Below, in pieces: positions 17,633 to 26,839 of a stretch of 64,000 bases of DNA. The first letter of the stretch is position 1. Each line of letters opens with the position of its first letter. The position numbers and the translations under genes are program-made. The DNA is from Rhizobium redzepovicii (GTDB taxonomy: Bacteria; Pseudomonadota; Alphaproteobacteria; Rhizobiales; Rhizobiaceae): the NCBI RefSeq assembly GCF_019793435.1, contig NZ_JAILYH010000008.1, forward strand, positions 264,857 to 328,856. Reading direction: 5' to 3'. The notes under the pieces were generated by a model that did no database searches, was not told the origin of the DNA, and saw only the letters and a program-made list of their open reading frames with translations.

Positions 17633-18820
17633 TCAGACCTTGACCCATGCGCCGTTTTTCTTCGAGGACGCGACGCAAGCCTCGACGAAGGCCACCCCCT
17701 TCACGCCGTCATCGACGGTGGGATAGACCACCGCCTTGTCGACGGTCTTGCCCTTCTTACGGGCATTGATCGCATGCGCGGCTTCCGTGTAAATCGTCGC
17801 AAAGGCCTCGAGATAACCCTCCGGATGTCCAGACGGCACGCGCGTGACGCGGCCGGCAGCCGCGCCCGAACCGGCGCCGCCCCGGGTGATTAGCCGTTTC
17901 GGCTCGCCGAATGGCGTGTACCAGAGATAGTTCGGATCCTTCTGGGTCCATTCCAGGCCGCCCTTGCTGCCGTAGACGCGCACCATCAGGCCGTTCTCAT
18001 GGCCGGGCGCCACCTGGCTGCACCAGAGCATGCCCTTAGCCGGCTTCTCCGAACCCTTTGCCTTGAAGCGCAGCATGACATGGGCATTGTCATCCAGCCG
18101 GCGGCCGGGGACAAAGCTGTCGAGATCGGCAGCGAGGCTGTCGAGTTCCAGTCCGGATATGAAGGCGGCGAGATTATAGGCATGGGTGCCGATATCGCCT
18201 GTCGAGCCACCGACGCCGGATTGTGCCGGATCGGTGCGCCAGGCGGCTTGCTTCTGGCCGGTCTGTTCAACCGCCTCGGTCAGCCAGTCCTGCGGATATT
18301 CAGCCTGGACGACCCTGATATCGCCGAGTTCACCATTGGCGATCATCTCGCGTGCCTGGCGGACCATCGGATAACCGGTGTAATTATGCGTCAGCACGAA
18401 GAGCGCGCCGCTGTCGTCGGCGATCTTCTTCAGCTTCTTCGCATCGGAAAGGTTCGATGTCAGCGGCTTGTCGCAGATGACATGGATGCCGCGCTTCAGG
18501 AATTCCTTGGCGGCGTCGTAATGCACATGGTTCGGCGTGACGATCGCTACCGCCTCGATGCCGTTCTTCAGCTTCGCCTCGCGGATCGCCATCTCGCGGT
18601 AGCTGGAATAGGTCCGCGACGGATCGAGGCCGAGATCGCGGCCCGACTGAACCGCCTTTTCAGGCGTCGACGACAGCGCGCCGGCGATGAGATCGTACTG
18701 ATCGTCGATGCGCGCCGCGATCCGGTGCACCGCACCGATGAACGCGCCGGCGCCGCCGCCCACCATGCCGAGCCGGATGCGCGGCTCACGGGTCTGTTCG
18801 GATGATGCTTCGATTGCCAT
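17633..18820 (-). CDS. Gfo/Idh/MocA family NAD(P)-dependent sugar dehydrogenase
   Basis: The 395-residue protein has an N-terminal Rossmann domain (RLGMVGGGAGAFIGAVHRIA, about residues 15-34), the VTPNHVHYDAAKEFLKRG-x-HVICDKPLT strand with the EKP-like DKP motif, and a C-terminal substrate domain including GDIGTHAYNLAAFISG. It likely oxidises a sugar, inositol or sugar acid. AGGAGG lies just before the ATG at 18820. It is downstream of the isomerase and CUT2 transporter on the same strand, so the three probably form one catabolic unit. Confidence 0.9.
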   Translation of the reverse strand: MAIEASSEQTREPRIRLGMVGGGAGAFIGAVHRIAARIDDQYDLIAGALSSTPEKAVQSGRDLGLDPSRTYSSYREMAIREAKLKNGIEAVAIVTPNHVHYDAAKEFLKRGIHVICDKPLTSNLSDAKKLKKIADDSGALFVLTHNYTGYPMVRQAREMIANGELGDIRVVQAEYPQDWLTEAVEQTGQKQAAWRTDPAQSGVGGSTGDIGTHAYNLAAFISGLELDSLAADLDSFVPGRRLDDNAHVMLRFKAKGSEKPAKGMLWCSQVAPGHENGLMVRVYGSKGGLEWTQKDPNYLWYTPFGEPKRLITRGGAGSGAAAGRVTRVPSGHPEGYLEAFATIYTEAAHAINARKKGKTVDKAVVYPTVDDGVKGVAFVEACVASSKKNGAWVKV

Positions 18821-18856
18821 TCTTGTCCTCCTGGAATTTAACTTGGTGCGGATGCG

Positions 18857-19030
18857 CCCCTCATCCGGCTGCCGCCACCTTTGCCTGGGTCGAGCCACGG
18901 GTCTCGACCCGTCTTTCAGACCCCCGCCAGCGGGAAGAAGGGATATGTCGCGCCGCCTCCGTCCCACTCCAACATCTCGTGGGGCAGGTCCCCTCTCCCG
19001 TCATAACGGGGAGAGGGTTAGGGTGAGGGG
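18857..19030. repeat. GC-rich intergenic repeat with CCCCTCA...TGAGGGG ends
   Basis: The 239-base gap between the Idh/MocA and isomerase genes begins CCCCTCATCCGG and closes GGGTGAGGGG, with an inner CCCCTCTCCC...GGGGAGAGGG pairing. It belongs to the same family as 26723-26828 and interrupts an otherwise tight operon. Confidence 0.7.
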
Positions 19031-19059
19031 CAGCCAGTCCTCGCGGCACGCCTTGTGTC

Positions 19060-20112
19060 TCAGAGTCCCAGCATCCGCCGATTGGCCGCCTGATCCGTGC
19101 CGCTGCCGGCGAAATCGTCGAAGGCTTTCTCGGTGACGCGGATGATATGGGCGGCAACGAATTCGGCCCCTTCGCGAGCGCCGTCTTCCGGATGTTTCAG
19201 CGCGCATTCCCATTCGACCACGGCCCAGCCGTCGAAATTATTGGCCGTCATCTTCGAGAACACCGCGCCGAAATCAACCTGGCCGTCGCCGAGCGAGCGG
19301 AAGCGGCCGGCCCGTTCCACCCAGCCCTGATAGCCGCCGTAGACGCCCTGGCGTCCGGTCGGGTTGAACTCCGCATCCTTGACGTGGAACATCTTGATGC
19401 GGTCCTTGTAGATGTCGATGTTGTCCAGATAATCGAGGCACTGCAGGACGTAGTGCGAGGGATCGTAGAGCATGTTGGCGCGCGGATGGTTCTTCACGCG
19501 CTCCAGGAACATCTCGAAGGTGATGCCGTCATGCAGGTCTTCACCCGGATGGATCTCGTAGCAGACGTCGATGCCGTTTTCGTCGGCATGGTTGAGAATC
19601 GGCGTCCAGCGGCGGGCAAGTTCGTCGAAGGCGGTTTCGACCAGGCCGGCGGGACGCTGCGGCCAGGGATAGATGAACGGCCAGGCGAGCGCGCCGGAAA
19701 AGGTCGCATGCGCCTTCAGGCCGAGGTTCTTCGATGCCGTCAGCGCCATCTTGACCTGCTCGACCGCCCATTCCTGACGGGCCTTGGGATTGCCGCGCAC
19801 CTCAGGAGCAGCAAACCCGTCGAAGGCTTCGTCATAGGCCGGATGAACGGCGACGAGCTGACCCTGCAGATGGGTGGAGAGTTCGGTGATCTCGATGCCG
19901 TTTTCGCGGGCCTTGCCGGCGAATTCGTCGCAATAATCCTTGGAGGTCGCAGCCTTCTTCAGATCGATCAACTGGCTCGCCCAGGTCGGCACCTGGACGC
20001 CTTTGTAACCGATGTCGGCCGCCCATTTGGTGATCGCGTCCCAGGAATTGAAAGGCGCGGCATCGCCCGCGAACTGGCCAAGGAAAAGGCCGGGGCCCTT
20101 GATCGTCTTCAT
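19060..20112 (-). CDS. Sugar phosphate isomerase/epimerase, TIM barrel (AP_endonuc_2)
   Basis: The 350-residue protein fits the xylose-isomerase-like TIM barrel family that includes IolE, IolI and related epimerases: GPGLFLGQFAGDAAPFNSWD, HATFSGALAWPF, VCYEIHPGEDLHDG, NMLYDPSHYVLQ and MFHVKDAEF hold the usual metal-ligand Glu, Asp and His residues. The substrate is unknown; with an Idh/MocA dehydrogenase next to it, interconversion of keto sugars or inositol intermediates is likely. GGAGG precedes the ATG at 20112; the 79 residues further upstream were discarded. Confidence 0.88.
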   Translation of the reverse strand: MKTIKGPGLFLGQFAGDAAPFNSWDAITKWAADIGYKGVQVPTWASQLIDLKKAATSKDYCDEFAGKARENGIEITELSTHLQGQLVAVHPAYDEAFDGFAAPEVRGNPKARQEWAVEQVKMALTASKNLGLKAHATFSGALAWPFIYPWPQRPAGLVETAFDELARRWTPILNHADENGIDVCYEIHPGEDLHDGITFEMFLERVKNHPRANMLYDPSHYVLQCLDYLDNIDIYKDRIKMFHVKDAEFNPTGRQGVYGGYQGWVERAGRFRSLGDGQVDFGAVFSKMTANNFDGWAVVEWECALKHPEDGAREGAEFVAAHIIRVTEKAFDDFAGSGTDQAANRRMLGL

Positions 20113-20136
20113 GTCAGATTCCTCCCTGAATATCGA

Positions 20137-20150
20137 CCGTAAACGTTTCT
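20137..20150 (-). promoter_or_regulatory. Candidate LacI-family operator before the isomerase gene
   Basis: GTAAACGTTTCT (core AAACGTTT, 20141-20148) is the palindromic centre preferred by many LacI-type regulators. It lies about 28 bases before the isomerase ATG and downstream of the terminator after the binding-protein gene, so it may mark a separate regulated promoter for isomerase and dehydrogenase. Confidence 0.45.
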
Positions 20151-20310
20151 GAAGTGTTGTAGCACGCAATTTGGCGGGCGCAAGGCGCCTCCTCGCCTCA
20201 GCTCGCGTTTTGGCGCAAGGCCGGATGCGATACGGCTGCGAGCTAATCATGCTGGGCTTTGGCGGGCAAGAGGTACGTGCAGCATTTTCAGCTGCGTACA
20301 TATATGGAAG

Positions 20311-20346
20311 CATAAAATGCGCCCATCCTTTCGAATGGGCGCATAT
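20311..20346 (-). terminator. Rho-independent terminator after the sugar-binding protein gene
   Basis: On the reverse strand ATGCGCCCAT (20344-20335) pairs over 10 bp with ATGGGCGCAT (20326-20317) and is followed by TTTTAT. It follows the binding-protein stop at 20361 by 15 bases, and could also act as a partial terminator that raises binding protein over downstream genes. Confidence 0.75.
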
Positions 20347-20360
20347 CACCAGCCGATGGA

Positions 20361-21308
20361 TCAGAACGGAGAATCCGGGAAGTAGAAGTCCTTGGCATTG
20401 TCCTTGGTCACGAGCGTCGCGTCGAGGATGTAGCTGCCGTGAACCGGGACCTGATCGTAGAGGGCGGCCGCCGTCAGTTCCATGGCCGTGCCGACCATTG
20501 CCGGCGGATAGAGAACGTCGACCGGGATCATCTTGTCGCCGTCCATGACCTTCTTGACCATGTCCTTGGAGCCGGCGCCGGCGACGACATATTTGATGTC
20601 GGTGCGCTTGGCCTGCTCGATGGCCTGCAGAACGCCGACGGCCATGTCATCGTCCTGGCACCAGACGACGTCGATCTTCTGATACTTGGTCAGGTAGTCC
20701 TGCATGACCTTGAAGGCATCGTCGCGGTTCCAGTTGCCGTACTGGCGGTCGAGAACCTTGACCTTCGATCCGGCAATGCCCTTGTCGAAGCCGTCCTGGC
20801 GCTGCTGGTCGATTGGGATCGGCAGACCGCGGATAATGACGACTTCGGCATCCGGCGTGGTGTCCTTGATGTACTTGCCGGCGACTTCGCCGAGCGCCGG
20901 ATTGTTGCCGGCGACATAGAGGTCGCGCACGGAGTTGTCGTTGCTCGACGGCGCGCGGTCGACGAGCGCGACGAACTTGCCCTTGCCCTTGACTTCCTTG
21001 ATGGCGTTGACGAGCGGATCCGGATCCGACGGCAGGATGACCAGGGCGTCGATGCCCTGCGTGTCGAGATCCTGCACGGCATTTGCCTGGCTGGCAGCGT
21101 CCGGCGAGGTCTTGACGATGACGTTGAGACCGGGATGTTCGGCCATCAGCAGCTTGGCGACACGTTCGGCATGGAAGACCACGCCCGACGTCCAGCCGTG
21201 GTCGGCGGCCGGAATGGACACACCGATCGTGAATTTCTTATCCTCGGCGTGAGCGGCGCCGGCGAACGTCACCGCCGCAACCGCCAGGCCCAACATCAAT
21301 TTACGCAT
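20361..21308 (-). CDS. CUT2 sugar ABC transporter, periplasmic binding protein
   Basis: The 315-residue protein has a signal peptide ending in GAAHAE and a ribose-binding-protein fold: FTIGVSIPAADHGWTSGVVFHAERV, then DTQGIDALVILPSDPDPLVNAI and the hinge segment DVVWCQDDDMAVGVLQAI. It delivers a sugar, most likely a pentose or polyol, to the permease and ATPase coded upstream. GGGAGG precedes the ATG at 21308. The exact ligand cannot be read from sequence; the xyl genes 4 kb away make xylose one candidate. Confidence 0.9.
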   Translation of the reverse strand: MRKLMLGLAVAAVTFAGAAHAEDKKFTIGVSIPAADHGWTSGVVFHAERVAKLLMAEHPGLNVIVKTSPDAASQANAVQDLDTQGIDALVILPSDPDPLVNAIKEVKGKGKFVALVDRAPSSNDNSVRDLYVAGNNPALGEVAGKYIKDTTPDAEVVIIRGLPIPIDQQRQDGFDKGIAGSKVKVLDRQYGNWNRDDAFKVMQDYLTKYQKIDVVWCQDDDMAVGVLQAIEQAKRTDIKYVVAGAGSKDMVKKVMDGDKMIPVDVLYPPAMVGTAMELTAAALYDQVPVHGSYILDATLVTKDNAKDFYFPDSPF

Positions 21309-21408
21309 GCCATTTCCTCCCAATAATTTCAGGGACTTTTCCATATCGGGACCGGACGCCCTGTAAGTCCGGTCAATCCTGAGCCCGATCAATGCAAACC
21401 GGGGCAAT

Positions 21409-22413
21409 TCATGATTTGCGCACCAGCGAGCGCTGCACGAACATGGCGATGATGATGATCGCACCCTGGATGGCGCCGATCAGGTACTCGCTGATGAAAT
21501 TCGAAAGCAGCATGATGTTGCCGACGAGCTCGAGAATGAAGGCGCCGCAGATCGTGCCCCAGACCCTGCCGGCGCCGCCCTTCAGCGCCGTGCCGCCGAC
21601 CACGACCGCCGTGATCGCCTGCAGCTCCCACAGGATGCCTGTCGTCGCCGAGGTCGAGCCGAGACGGGGAACATAGAGCAGCACGGCAATGGCGACGCAC
21701 AGGCCCTGGATAACGAAGGCGATCGTCCGCACACGATTGACCGCGATGCCGGAATAACGGGCGACATCGCTGTTCGACCCGACAGCGACGACATGGCGCC
21801 CGTAGCGGGTGCGGTAGAGAATGAAGGCCGCAACCGCCGTCACCGCCAGGATCACCACGATCGGGATCGGCACTCCGGCGATGGTGCCGAAATAAGCGGG
21901 ACGATAGAGCGTCTGGATATCGGCGGAGCGAAGCGTGATCGCGCCGCCCTGCGACAGCCATGTCGTCAGGCCGCGATAGATGCCCATCGTGCCGAGCGTC
22001 GCGATGAAGGGTTCGATCTTGCCCACCGTGGTGATCAGGCCATTCGCCAGGCCGCAAAGCGCGCCGGCGACCAGCGTGAAGACGACTGCGACCGTCAGCA
22101 TCAGAGCGGGGTTTTCGATGGCGCCAGAGTTCATCAGCAGGATCATCAGGCTGGCGACGAAGGCCACCATCGAACCCACCGACAGGTCGAGATCACCGGC
22201 CGAGATCACGAAAGTCGCGCCGACCGCGATGATGGCGATGAAGGCGCTGCGCGTCGCGACATTGGCAAGATTGGTGATGCCGATAAAATTGGGATTGACC
22301 AGGGCTCCGACGATCAGAAGCAGCGCCAGGGCGACGAAAGGCGCGACCGCACGCAGATCGACATCCCGCCAGGATCGGCGCCGGATTTCCCTGGTCTCCT
22401 CGTTGACACTCAT
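21409..22413 (-). CDS. CUT2 sugar ABC transporter permease
   Basis: The 334-residue membrane protein has about nine hydrophobic segments and the RbsC-like pattern (GATFVISAGDLDLSVGSMVAF; GLITTVGKIEPFIATLGTM; GRHVVAVGSNSDVARYSGI). It forms the channel of the importer with the adjacent binding protein and ATPase. Start 22413 (MSVNEE) is the first ATG; the TTG twelve bases earlier sits directly on the GGGAGG. Confidence 0.92.
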   Translation of the reverse strand: MSVNEETREIRRRSWRDVDLRAVAPFVALALLLIVGALVNPNFIGITNLANVATRSAFIAIIAVGATFVISAGDLDLSVGSMVAFVASLMILLMNSGAIENPALMLTVAVVFTLVAGALCGLANGLITTVGKIEPFIATLGTMGIYRGLTTWLSQGGAITLRSADIQTLYRPAYFGTIAGVPIPIVVILAVTAVAAFILYRTRYGRHVVAVGSNSDVARYSGIAVNRVRTIAFVIQGLCVAIAVLLYVPRLGSTSATTGILWELQAITAVVVGGTALKGGAGRVWGTICGAFILELVGNIMLLSNFISEYLIGAIQGAIIIIAMFVQRSLVRKS

Positions 22414-22472
22414 TTCCAAAACCAACCTCCCGCCCCATTCTTTCTGGGCATCTTATCTGTCCGCTGCGGCGC

Positions 22473-23999
22473 TCAGGCCGCCGCTTTCCTCTTCAGCCCG
22501 GCGGCATAACGCATGATCTCCTGCTCGGAGATCTCGTCCCCTTCGAGTACGCCGACGATATGCCCTTCGCGCATCACCACGACCCGCGTGCAAAGCCCGA
22601 TGACCTCGGGCATCTCCGACGAGACGATGATGATCGACCGGCCGTCCCGGGCCAGCGCCGAGATGAAATGATAGATCTGCTGCTTGGTGCCGACATCGAT
22701 GCCGCGCGTCGGCTCGTCGATGATGATGATGTCGGGCTCGGTCTCCATGACCTTGGCCAGCAGCAGCTTCTGCTGGTTTCCGCCGGACATCCGGCCGGCG
22801 ACGATATTGCCGTCGCGAACCCGGATGTCGAAGCGCCGCTTGGCCTTTGCCATCGCGGCCGCTTCGCTGCCGGGGCTGAGATACCCTCGGCGAGAATGCC
22901 TTCCGAGCGATTGCAGCGTCAGATTGGTGACCATGCCGGAACGCAGCAGCAGGCCCTTCGACTTGCGATCCTTGGTCATATAGGCGAGGCCGCAGCGATT
23001 GGCGGCATGCACGTCGCCGGAGGGAACGGCGGCCCCTTTGATCACCACCTCGCCCTCGAGACGGGTCCGCAACCCGGCGATCGCTTCCATCAGCTCGGTG
23101 CGGCCGGAGCCGATCATGCCGGAAAAACCGATGATCTCGCCCTTGCGCACCTCGAAACTCGCATCTTTGACATAACCCGTCGACACCGAGGCGACGCTCA
23201 AGACGATCTCCTCGTCGACATCCGGCTCGACCTTGGCGGGATAAAGGCTGGAAAGTTCGCGACCGACCATCAGCTGCGCAATCGATTCCCCGTCCAGAAT
23301 GGATGTCGGCGACGTCTTGATCCATTGGCCGTCGCGCAGCACCGTGACACGATCGGTCAATTCCATCACTTCATCGAGCTTATGCGAAACGAAGACGAAG
23401 CTGGTGCCCTGATCGCGCAGCTTGCGGACCTGCTTGAACAGCATATTGGTCTCTTCCCGCGACAAGACTGCGGTCGGCTCATCCATGAACACGACCCGCG
23501 CGTCGCGGCTGATGGCCTTGGCGATTTCGACCATCTGCTTGTCGGCGATGGACAGCGTGCTGATCAGCGCATTTTCATCGACATGCGAACCGAGCACATC
23601 GAGAACTTTGCGTGTCTCCGAGCGCATATATTTGCGGTCGAGCACGCCGAAGCGTGTGACTTCGCGTCCGAGGAAGAGGCTCTCCGTCACGGTCAGATGT
23701 TCGGCGAGGTTGAATTCCTGGTGAATGATGACGATGCCGAGCGCCTCGGCGGCGCCATTCGGCGGCAGAACGACGGGCTTGCCGTCAAGCAGGATCTCAC
23801 CGGAACTCGGCTGCTCGAAACCGGACAACACCTTGACGAGCGTGGATTTGCCGGCGCCGTTTTCACCCATCAACGCATGGATTTCGCCGGCGCGGAGATC
23901 GAAATTGACGCTGAAAAGCACCTGCACGCCGCTGAAGGATTTGCATATACGCCTGGCGGACAGCACCACGGGTGCGGTGTCGGCGATCTCCACGGTCAT
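22473..23999 (-). CDS. CUT2 sugar ABC transporter, duplicated ATPase subunit
   Basis: The 508-residue protein has two ABC domains as in RbsA/XylG. The first Walker A is GENGAGKSTLVKVL (about residues 42-55) with signature LSIADKQMVEIAK; the second domain has the degenerate P-loop GMIGSGRTELME usual for this class and signature SGGNQQKLLLAK. It energises sugar import and is the first gene of the operon ATPase-permease-binding protein. GGGGGAGGG precedes the ATG at 23999. Operators for a divergent LacI protein lie about 145 bases upstream. Confidence 0.93.
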   Translation of the reverse strand: MTVEIADTAPVVLSARRICKSFSGVQVLFSVNFDLRAGEIHALMGENGAGKSTLVKVLSGFEQPSSGEILLDGKPVVLPPNGAAEALGIVIIHQEFNLAEHLTVTESLFLGREVTRFGVLDRKYMRSETRKVLDVLGSHVDENALISTLSIADKQMVEIAKAISRDARVVFMDEPTAVLSREETNMLFKQVRKLRDQGTSFVFVSHKLDEVMELTDRVTVLRDGQWIKTSPTSILDGESIAQLMVGRELSSLYPAKVEPDVDEEIVLSVASVSTGYVKDASFEVRKGEIIGFSGMIGSGRTELMEAIAGLRTRLEGEVVIKGAAVPSGDVHAANRCGLAYMTKDRKSKGLLLRSGMVTNLTLQSLGRHSRRGYLSPGSEAAAMAKAKRRFDIRVRDGNIVAGRMSGGNQQKLLLAKVMETEPDIIIIDEPTRGIDVGTKQQIYHFISALARDGRSIIIVSSEMPEVIGLCTRVVVMREGHIVGVLEGDEISEQEIMRYAAGLKRKAAA

Positions 24000-24143
24000 T
24001 ATGCCCTCCCCCAAGAGCGCCTTGCATCCGGCAGAACCTGCCGGCGCCGCTCCATCACCTTGAACTAGCGCACATTCCCATTCTGAAAACCGCTTGCTGT
24101 TTTCGGGTGCTGTGCGCTGCGGCTCCCGTCCGCATTGAAGTTT

Positions 24144-24180
24144 ATGTAAACCTTTACATCTGGCATGTAAAGGTTTACAT
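24144..24180. promoter_or_regulatory. Paired LacI-type operators between the ABC operon and lacI
   Basis: ATGTAAACCTTTACAT (24144-24159) and its exact reverse complement ATGTAAAGGTTTACAT (24165-24180) are separated by CTGGC. Each is a palindrome in its outer seven bases, and their centres are 21 bases apart, two helical turns. They lie between the divergent ABC operon and the LacI gene, so cooperative binding by that repressor is likely. Confidence 0.75.
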
Positions 24181-24271
24181 GGTGGATTTACGCAGATCCG
24201 TTGAAGCCTGCCTTTGACCTGTCGACAAGTCTGTGTAGTGTCGCGGCGAAGACAGCCCAAGGCAGAGCTCA

Positions 24272-25303
24272 GTGTCGAATTCCACACCCGCAACAATCGA
24301 AGACGTCGCCCGGATCGCCGAGGTCTCCATCGCGACGGTGTCCCGGGCGATCCATATGCCGGAGAAGGTCGCCAACTCCACCAGACTCAAGGTCAACCAG
24401 GCGATCGCCGTCACCGGCTATACCACCAATGCCATGGCCCGCAGCCTGAGGCTCGGCCGTTCCAACATGATCCTCGTGGTGGCGCCCGACATCGGCGACC
24501 CCAATTTCTCCAACATTCTCGTCGGGCTGGAAAACGAGGCGCGCGCGCATGGCTACGGTATCCTGATCGGCCACACGCAGAACGACGCCCAGCGCGGGCT
24601 CGAATATCTCAAATTCTTGAATTCCAACCAAGCTGCCGGGCTGATCCTGTTCACCGGCATCCTGCCCTTCGGGCATCAGACGATGACGGCGCGGCTGCCG
24701 CCGAGTGTCGGTGTTTTCGAGCCCGTCTTCAACGGCGGTATTCCCTATGTCGGCGTCGACGATACCGAGGGGGCGCGAAAGGCGGTGGACCTGCTATTGG
24801 CCGAAGGTCATCGCAAGATCGCCTTCATCGGTGATTCCCGCACCCGGCTTGCCTATATCAGGCGCCGCATGGGCTACGATGCCGGTCTCGATGCCGCCGG
24901 CATCCCGCCCGATCTGAGGATCGTGCTCGAAGGCGACGGCACGATCGAAAGCGGCCGGCATGCTGTGGAGCAGCTTTTCATGCGCGACACGCTTCCCACC
25001 GCTTTCATGTGCGTGAACGATCAGACGGCGATCGGCGTCATGGTCGGCCTCGGCGCGCGAGGTTATGACATTCCAAGGGACTTCTCGGTGACCGGTTTCG
25101 ACGACGTGCCGCAGGCCGTCTTCATATCCCCGCCGCTGACGACCATCCGCCAGCCGCGAACGGCAATCGGCAAACAGGCGATGGCGCTGCTGCTGGAGCT
25201 CTTGTCCGATGGCCGGCCGACCGAGACGGAAATCCTGCTGCGGCCGGATCTGGTGGTTCGAAACTCCGTCTCCGCACCATCGCGCAACTGGTTGAAGCGC
25301 TGA
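24272..25303 (+). CDS. LacI family repressor of the divergent sugar ABC operon
   Basis: The 343-residue protein begins with the LacI helix-turn-helix (TIEDVARIAEVSIATVSRAIHMPEKV) and hinge (TNAMARSLRLGRSNMILVVA), then the periplasmic-binding-like ligand domain ending FDDVPQAVFISPPLTTIRQPR. The start is a GTG. Divergent orientation from the CUT2 transporter with two strong operators between them makes it the probable local repressor, with the transported sugar or a derivative as inducer. Confidence 0.92.
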   Translation: MSNSTPATIEDVARIAEVSIATVSRAIHMPEKVANSTRLKVNQAIAVTGYTTNAMARSLRLGRSNMILVVAPDIGDPNFSNILVGLENEARAHGYGILIGHTQNDAQRGLEYLKFLNSNQAAGLILFTGILPFGHQTMTARLPPSVGVFEPVFNGGIPYVGVDDTEGARKAVDLLLAEGHRKIAFIGDSRTRLAYIRRRMGYDAGLDAAGIPPDLRIVLEGDGTIESGRHAVEQLFMRDTLPTAFMCVNDQTAIGVMVGLGARGYDIPRDFSVTGFDDVPQAVFISPPLTTIRQPRTAIGKQAMALLLELLSDGRPTETEILLRPDLVVRNSVSAPSRNWLKR

Positions 25304-25314
25304 ACAGAGATATA

Positions 25315-25356
25315 GCCGGCGACAAAAAATTGCGCCGGCGGCCGATGACCGCCGGC
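25315..25356. terminator. Candidate hairpin terminator between convergent lacI and xylA
   Basis: GCCGGCGG (25334-25341) pairs with CCGCCGGC (25349-25356) over a 7-base loop; an alternative stem GCCGGCG/CGCCGGC starts at 25315. No clear T run follows on either strand, so termination is likely but unproven. Confidence 0.45.
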
Positions 25357-25364
25357 ACGCGTGA

Positions 25365-26675
25365 TCAGACGTAACGGTTGACGACGTTTTCGAGCAGTTC
25401 CTGCTTGCCGGATCTCGGCTGCGGGTTGACGTCCTTGGTCTCGACCCAGTTCGTGATCTCATCCAGCGAATATTCGCCGCGGAAGAGCTTCTGCGCTTCA
25501 GCCGTTTCCCAGCCGGCATAACGATCGGCGAGCGGCTGTGACAGAGCCTTGTCCTCGATCATCCTGGCGGCGGCCTTCAGGCCGCGGGCGCAGCAATCCA
25601 TGCCGCCGATATGACCGATCAGCAAATCCGCCGGGTCGAGCGACTGGCGGCGAAGCTTCGAGTCGAAGTTGGTGCCGCCGGTCTTGAAGCCGCCGCCTGC
25701 CAGAACGTGGTAGTAGGCAAGCGCCATTTCGGGAACATTGTTCGGGAACTGGTCGGTATCCCAGCCGGACTGGTAGTCGTTGCGGTTCATGTCGATCGAG
25801 CCGAAGATGCCAAGCGCATTGGCAAGCGCCAGCTCGTGCTCGAAGGAGTGGCCGGCCAGGATCGCATGGCCTTGCTCGATATTGAGCTTCACCTCGTTTT
25901 CGAGGCCGTGCTTCTTGAGGAAGCCGTAGACGGTCGCGACGTCGTAATCATACTGGTGCTTCGTCGGCTCCTGCGGCTTCGGCTCGATCAGGATCGTGCC
26001 CTTGTAGCCGATCTTGTGCTTGTATTCGACGACGAGGTTGAGGAAGCGCCCGAGCTGGTCGAGCTCCCGCTTGAGATCGGTGTTGAGCAGCGTCTCGTAA
26101 CCTTCGCGGCCGCCCCAGAGCACATAGTTCTCACCGCCGAGCTTCTGCGTCGCGTCGATGCACGTCTTCACGGTCGCCGCTGCGAAAGCGAAGACATCGG
26201 GATCGGGGTTGGTCGCCGCGCCCGACATATAGCGGCGGTTGGAGAAGAGGTTCGCCGTGCCCCAGAGCAGCTTGGTGCCGGTCGCGGCCTGCTTTTCGGC
26301 GAAGTAGTCGACGATCTCATTGAGGTTTTTGGTGTTCTCGGCGAAATTTCTGCCCTCTGGACGCACGTCGGCATCATGGAAGCAGTAGTAGGGCGAGCCA
26401 AGCAGCGAGAAGAATTCGAAGGCGACGTCGGCCTTGAGCTTGGCGGCCTTCATCGTGTCCTCGAACCAGGGACGCAGGAAGGTCTGGCCGCCGAAGGGAT
26501 CGCCGCCCGGCCAGGTGAAGGTGTGCCAATAGGCCACCGCAAAGCGCAAATGGTCTTCCATGCGCTTGCCCATGACGATTTCATCAGGCTGGTAGTAGCG
26601 GAAGGCCAGCGGATTGGTGCTGTCGGGGCCTTCGTATTTTACTTTCTGGATATCGCCGAAAAATCCGGTGCTCAT
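25365..26675 (-). CDS. xylA: Xylose isomerase
   Basis: The 436-residue cytoplasmic enzyme converts D-xylose to D-xylulose using two divalent metals. The N-terminal [16 protein letters not shown], the catalytic-histidine strand [13 protein letters not shown], the metal region [17 protein letters not shown], and the HDMNR-type segment [19 protein letters not shown] are all recognisable at full length. AAGGAGA precedes the ATG. It is the last gene of a lacI-xylB-xylA run, separated from xylB by a 164-base repeat. Confidence 0.97.
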   Translation of the reverse strand: MSTGFFGDIQKVKYEGPDSTNPLAFRYYQPDEIVMGKRMEDHLRFAVAYWHTFTWPGGDPFGGQTFLRPWFEDTMKAAKLKADVAFEFFSLLGSPYYCFHDADVRPEGRNFAENTKNLNEIVDYFAEKQAATGTKLLWGTANLFSNRRYMSGAATNPDPDVFAFAAATVKTCIDATQKLGGENYVLWGGREGYETLLNTDLKRELDQLGRFLNLVVEYKHKIGYKGTILIEPKPQEPTKHQYDYDVATVYGFLKKHGLENEVKLNIEQGHAILAGHSFEHELALANALGIFGSIDMNRNDYQSGWDTDQFPNNVPEMALAYYHVLAGGGFKTGGTNFDSKLRRQSLDPADLLIGHIGGMDCCARGLKAAARMIEDKALSQPLADRYAGWETAEAQKLFRGEYSLDEITNWVETKDVNPQPRSGKQELLENVVNRYV

Positions 26676-26722
26676 CTTGGTCTCCTTGGGGTTCGTAATT
26701 CAGTCTTATCGGTTGTGCCATC

Positions 26723-26828
26723 CGGCCCCTCATCCGAGCCTTCTCCCCACGTGCGAAGGGAACTGAGGCGCCGCCGCGAATCTCTTCTCCCAGCGGGGAG
26801 AAGGTGCCGGCAGGCGGATGAGGGGCCG
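26723..26828. repeat. GC-rich inverted repeat between xylB and xylA
   Basis: CGGCCCCTCATCCG (26723-26736) pairs perfectly with CGGATGAGGGGCCG (26815-26828), enclosing a second hairpin CTTCTCCC/GGGGAGAAG. It fills nearly all the xylB-xylA gap and could alter relative expression of the two genes. Confidence 0.8.
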
Positions 26829-26839
26829 CCGGCCAGTTC

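Noticed and set aside
22560..24068. 502-codon open frame antisense to the sugar ABC ATPase
   Set aside because: Both ABC domains are intact on the minus strand; the plus-strand protein has no recognisable feature.
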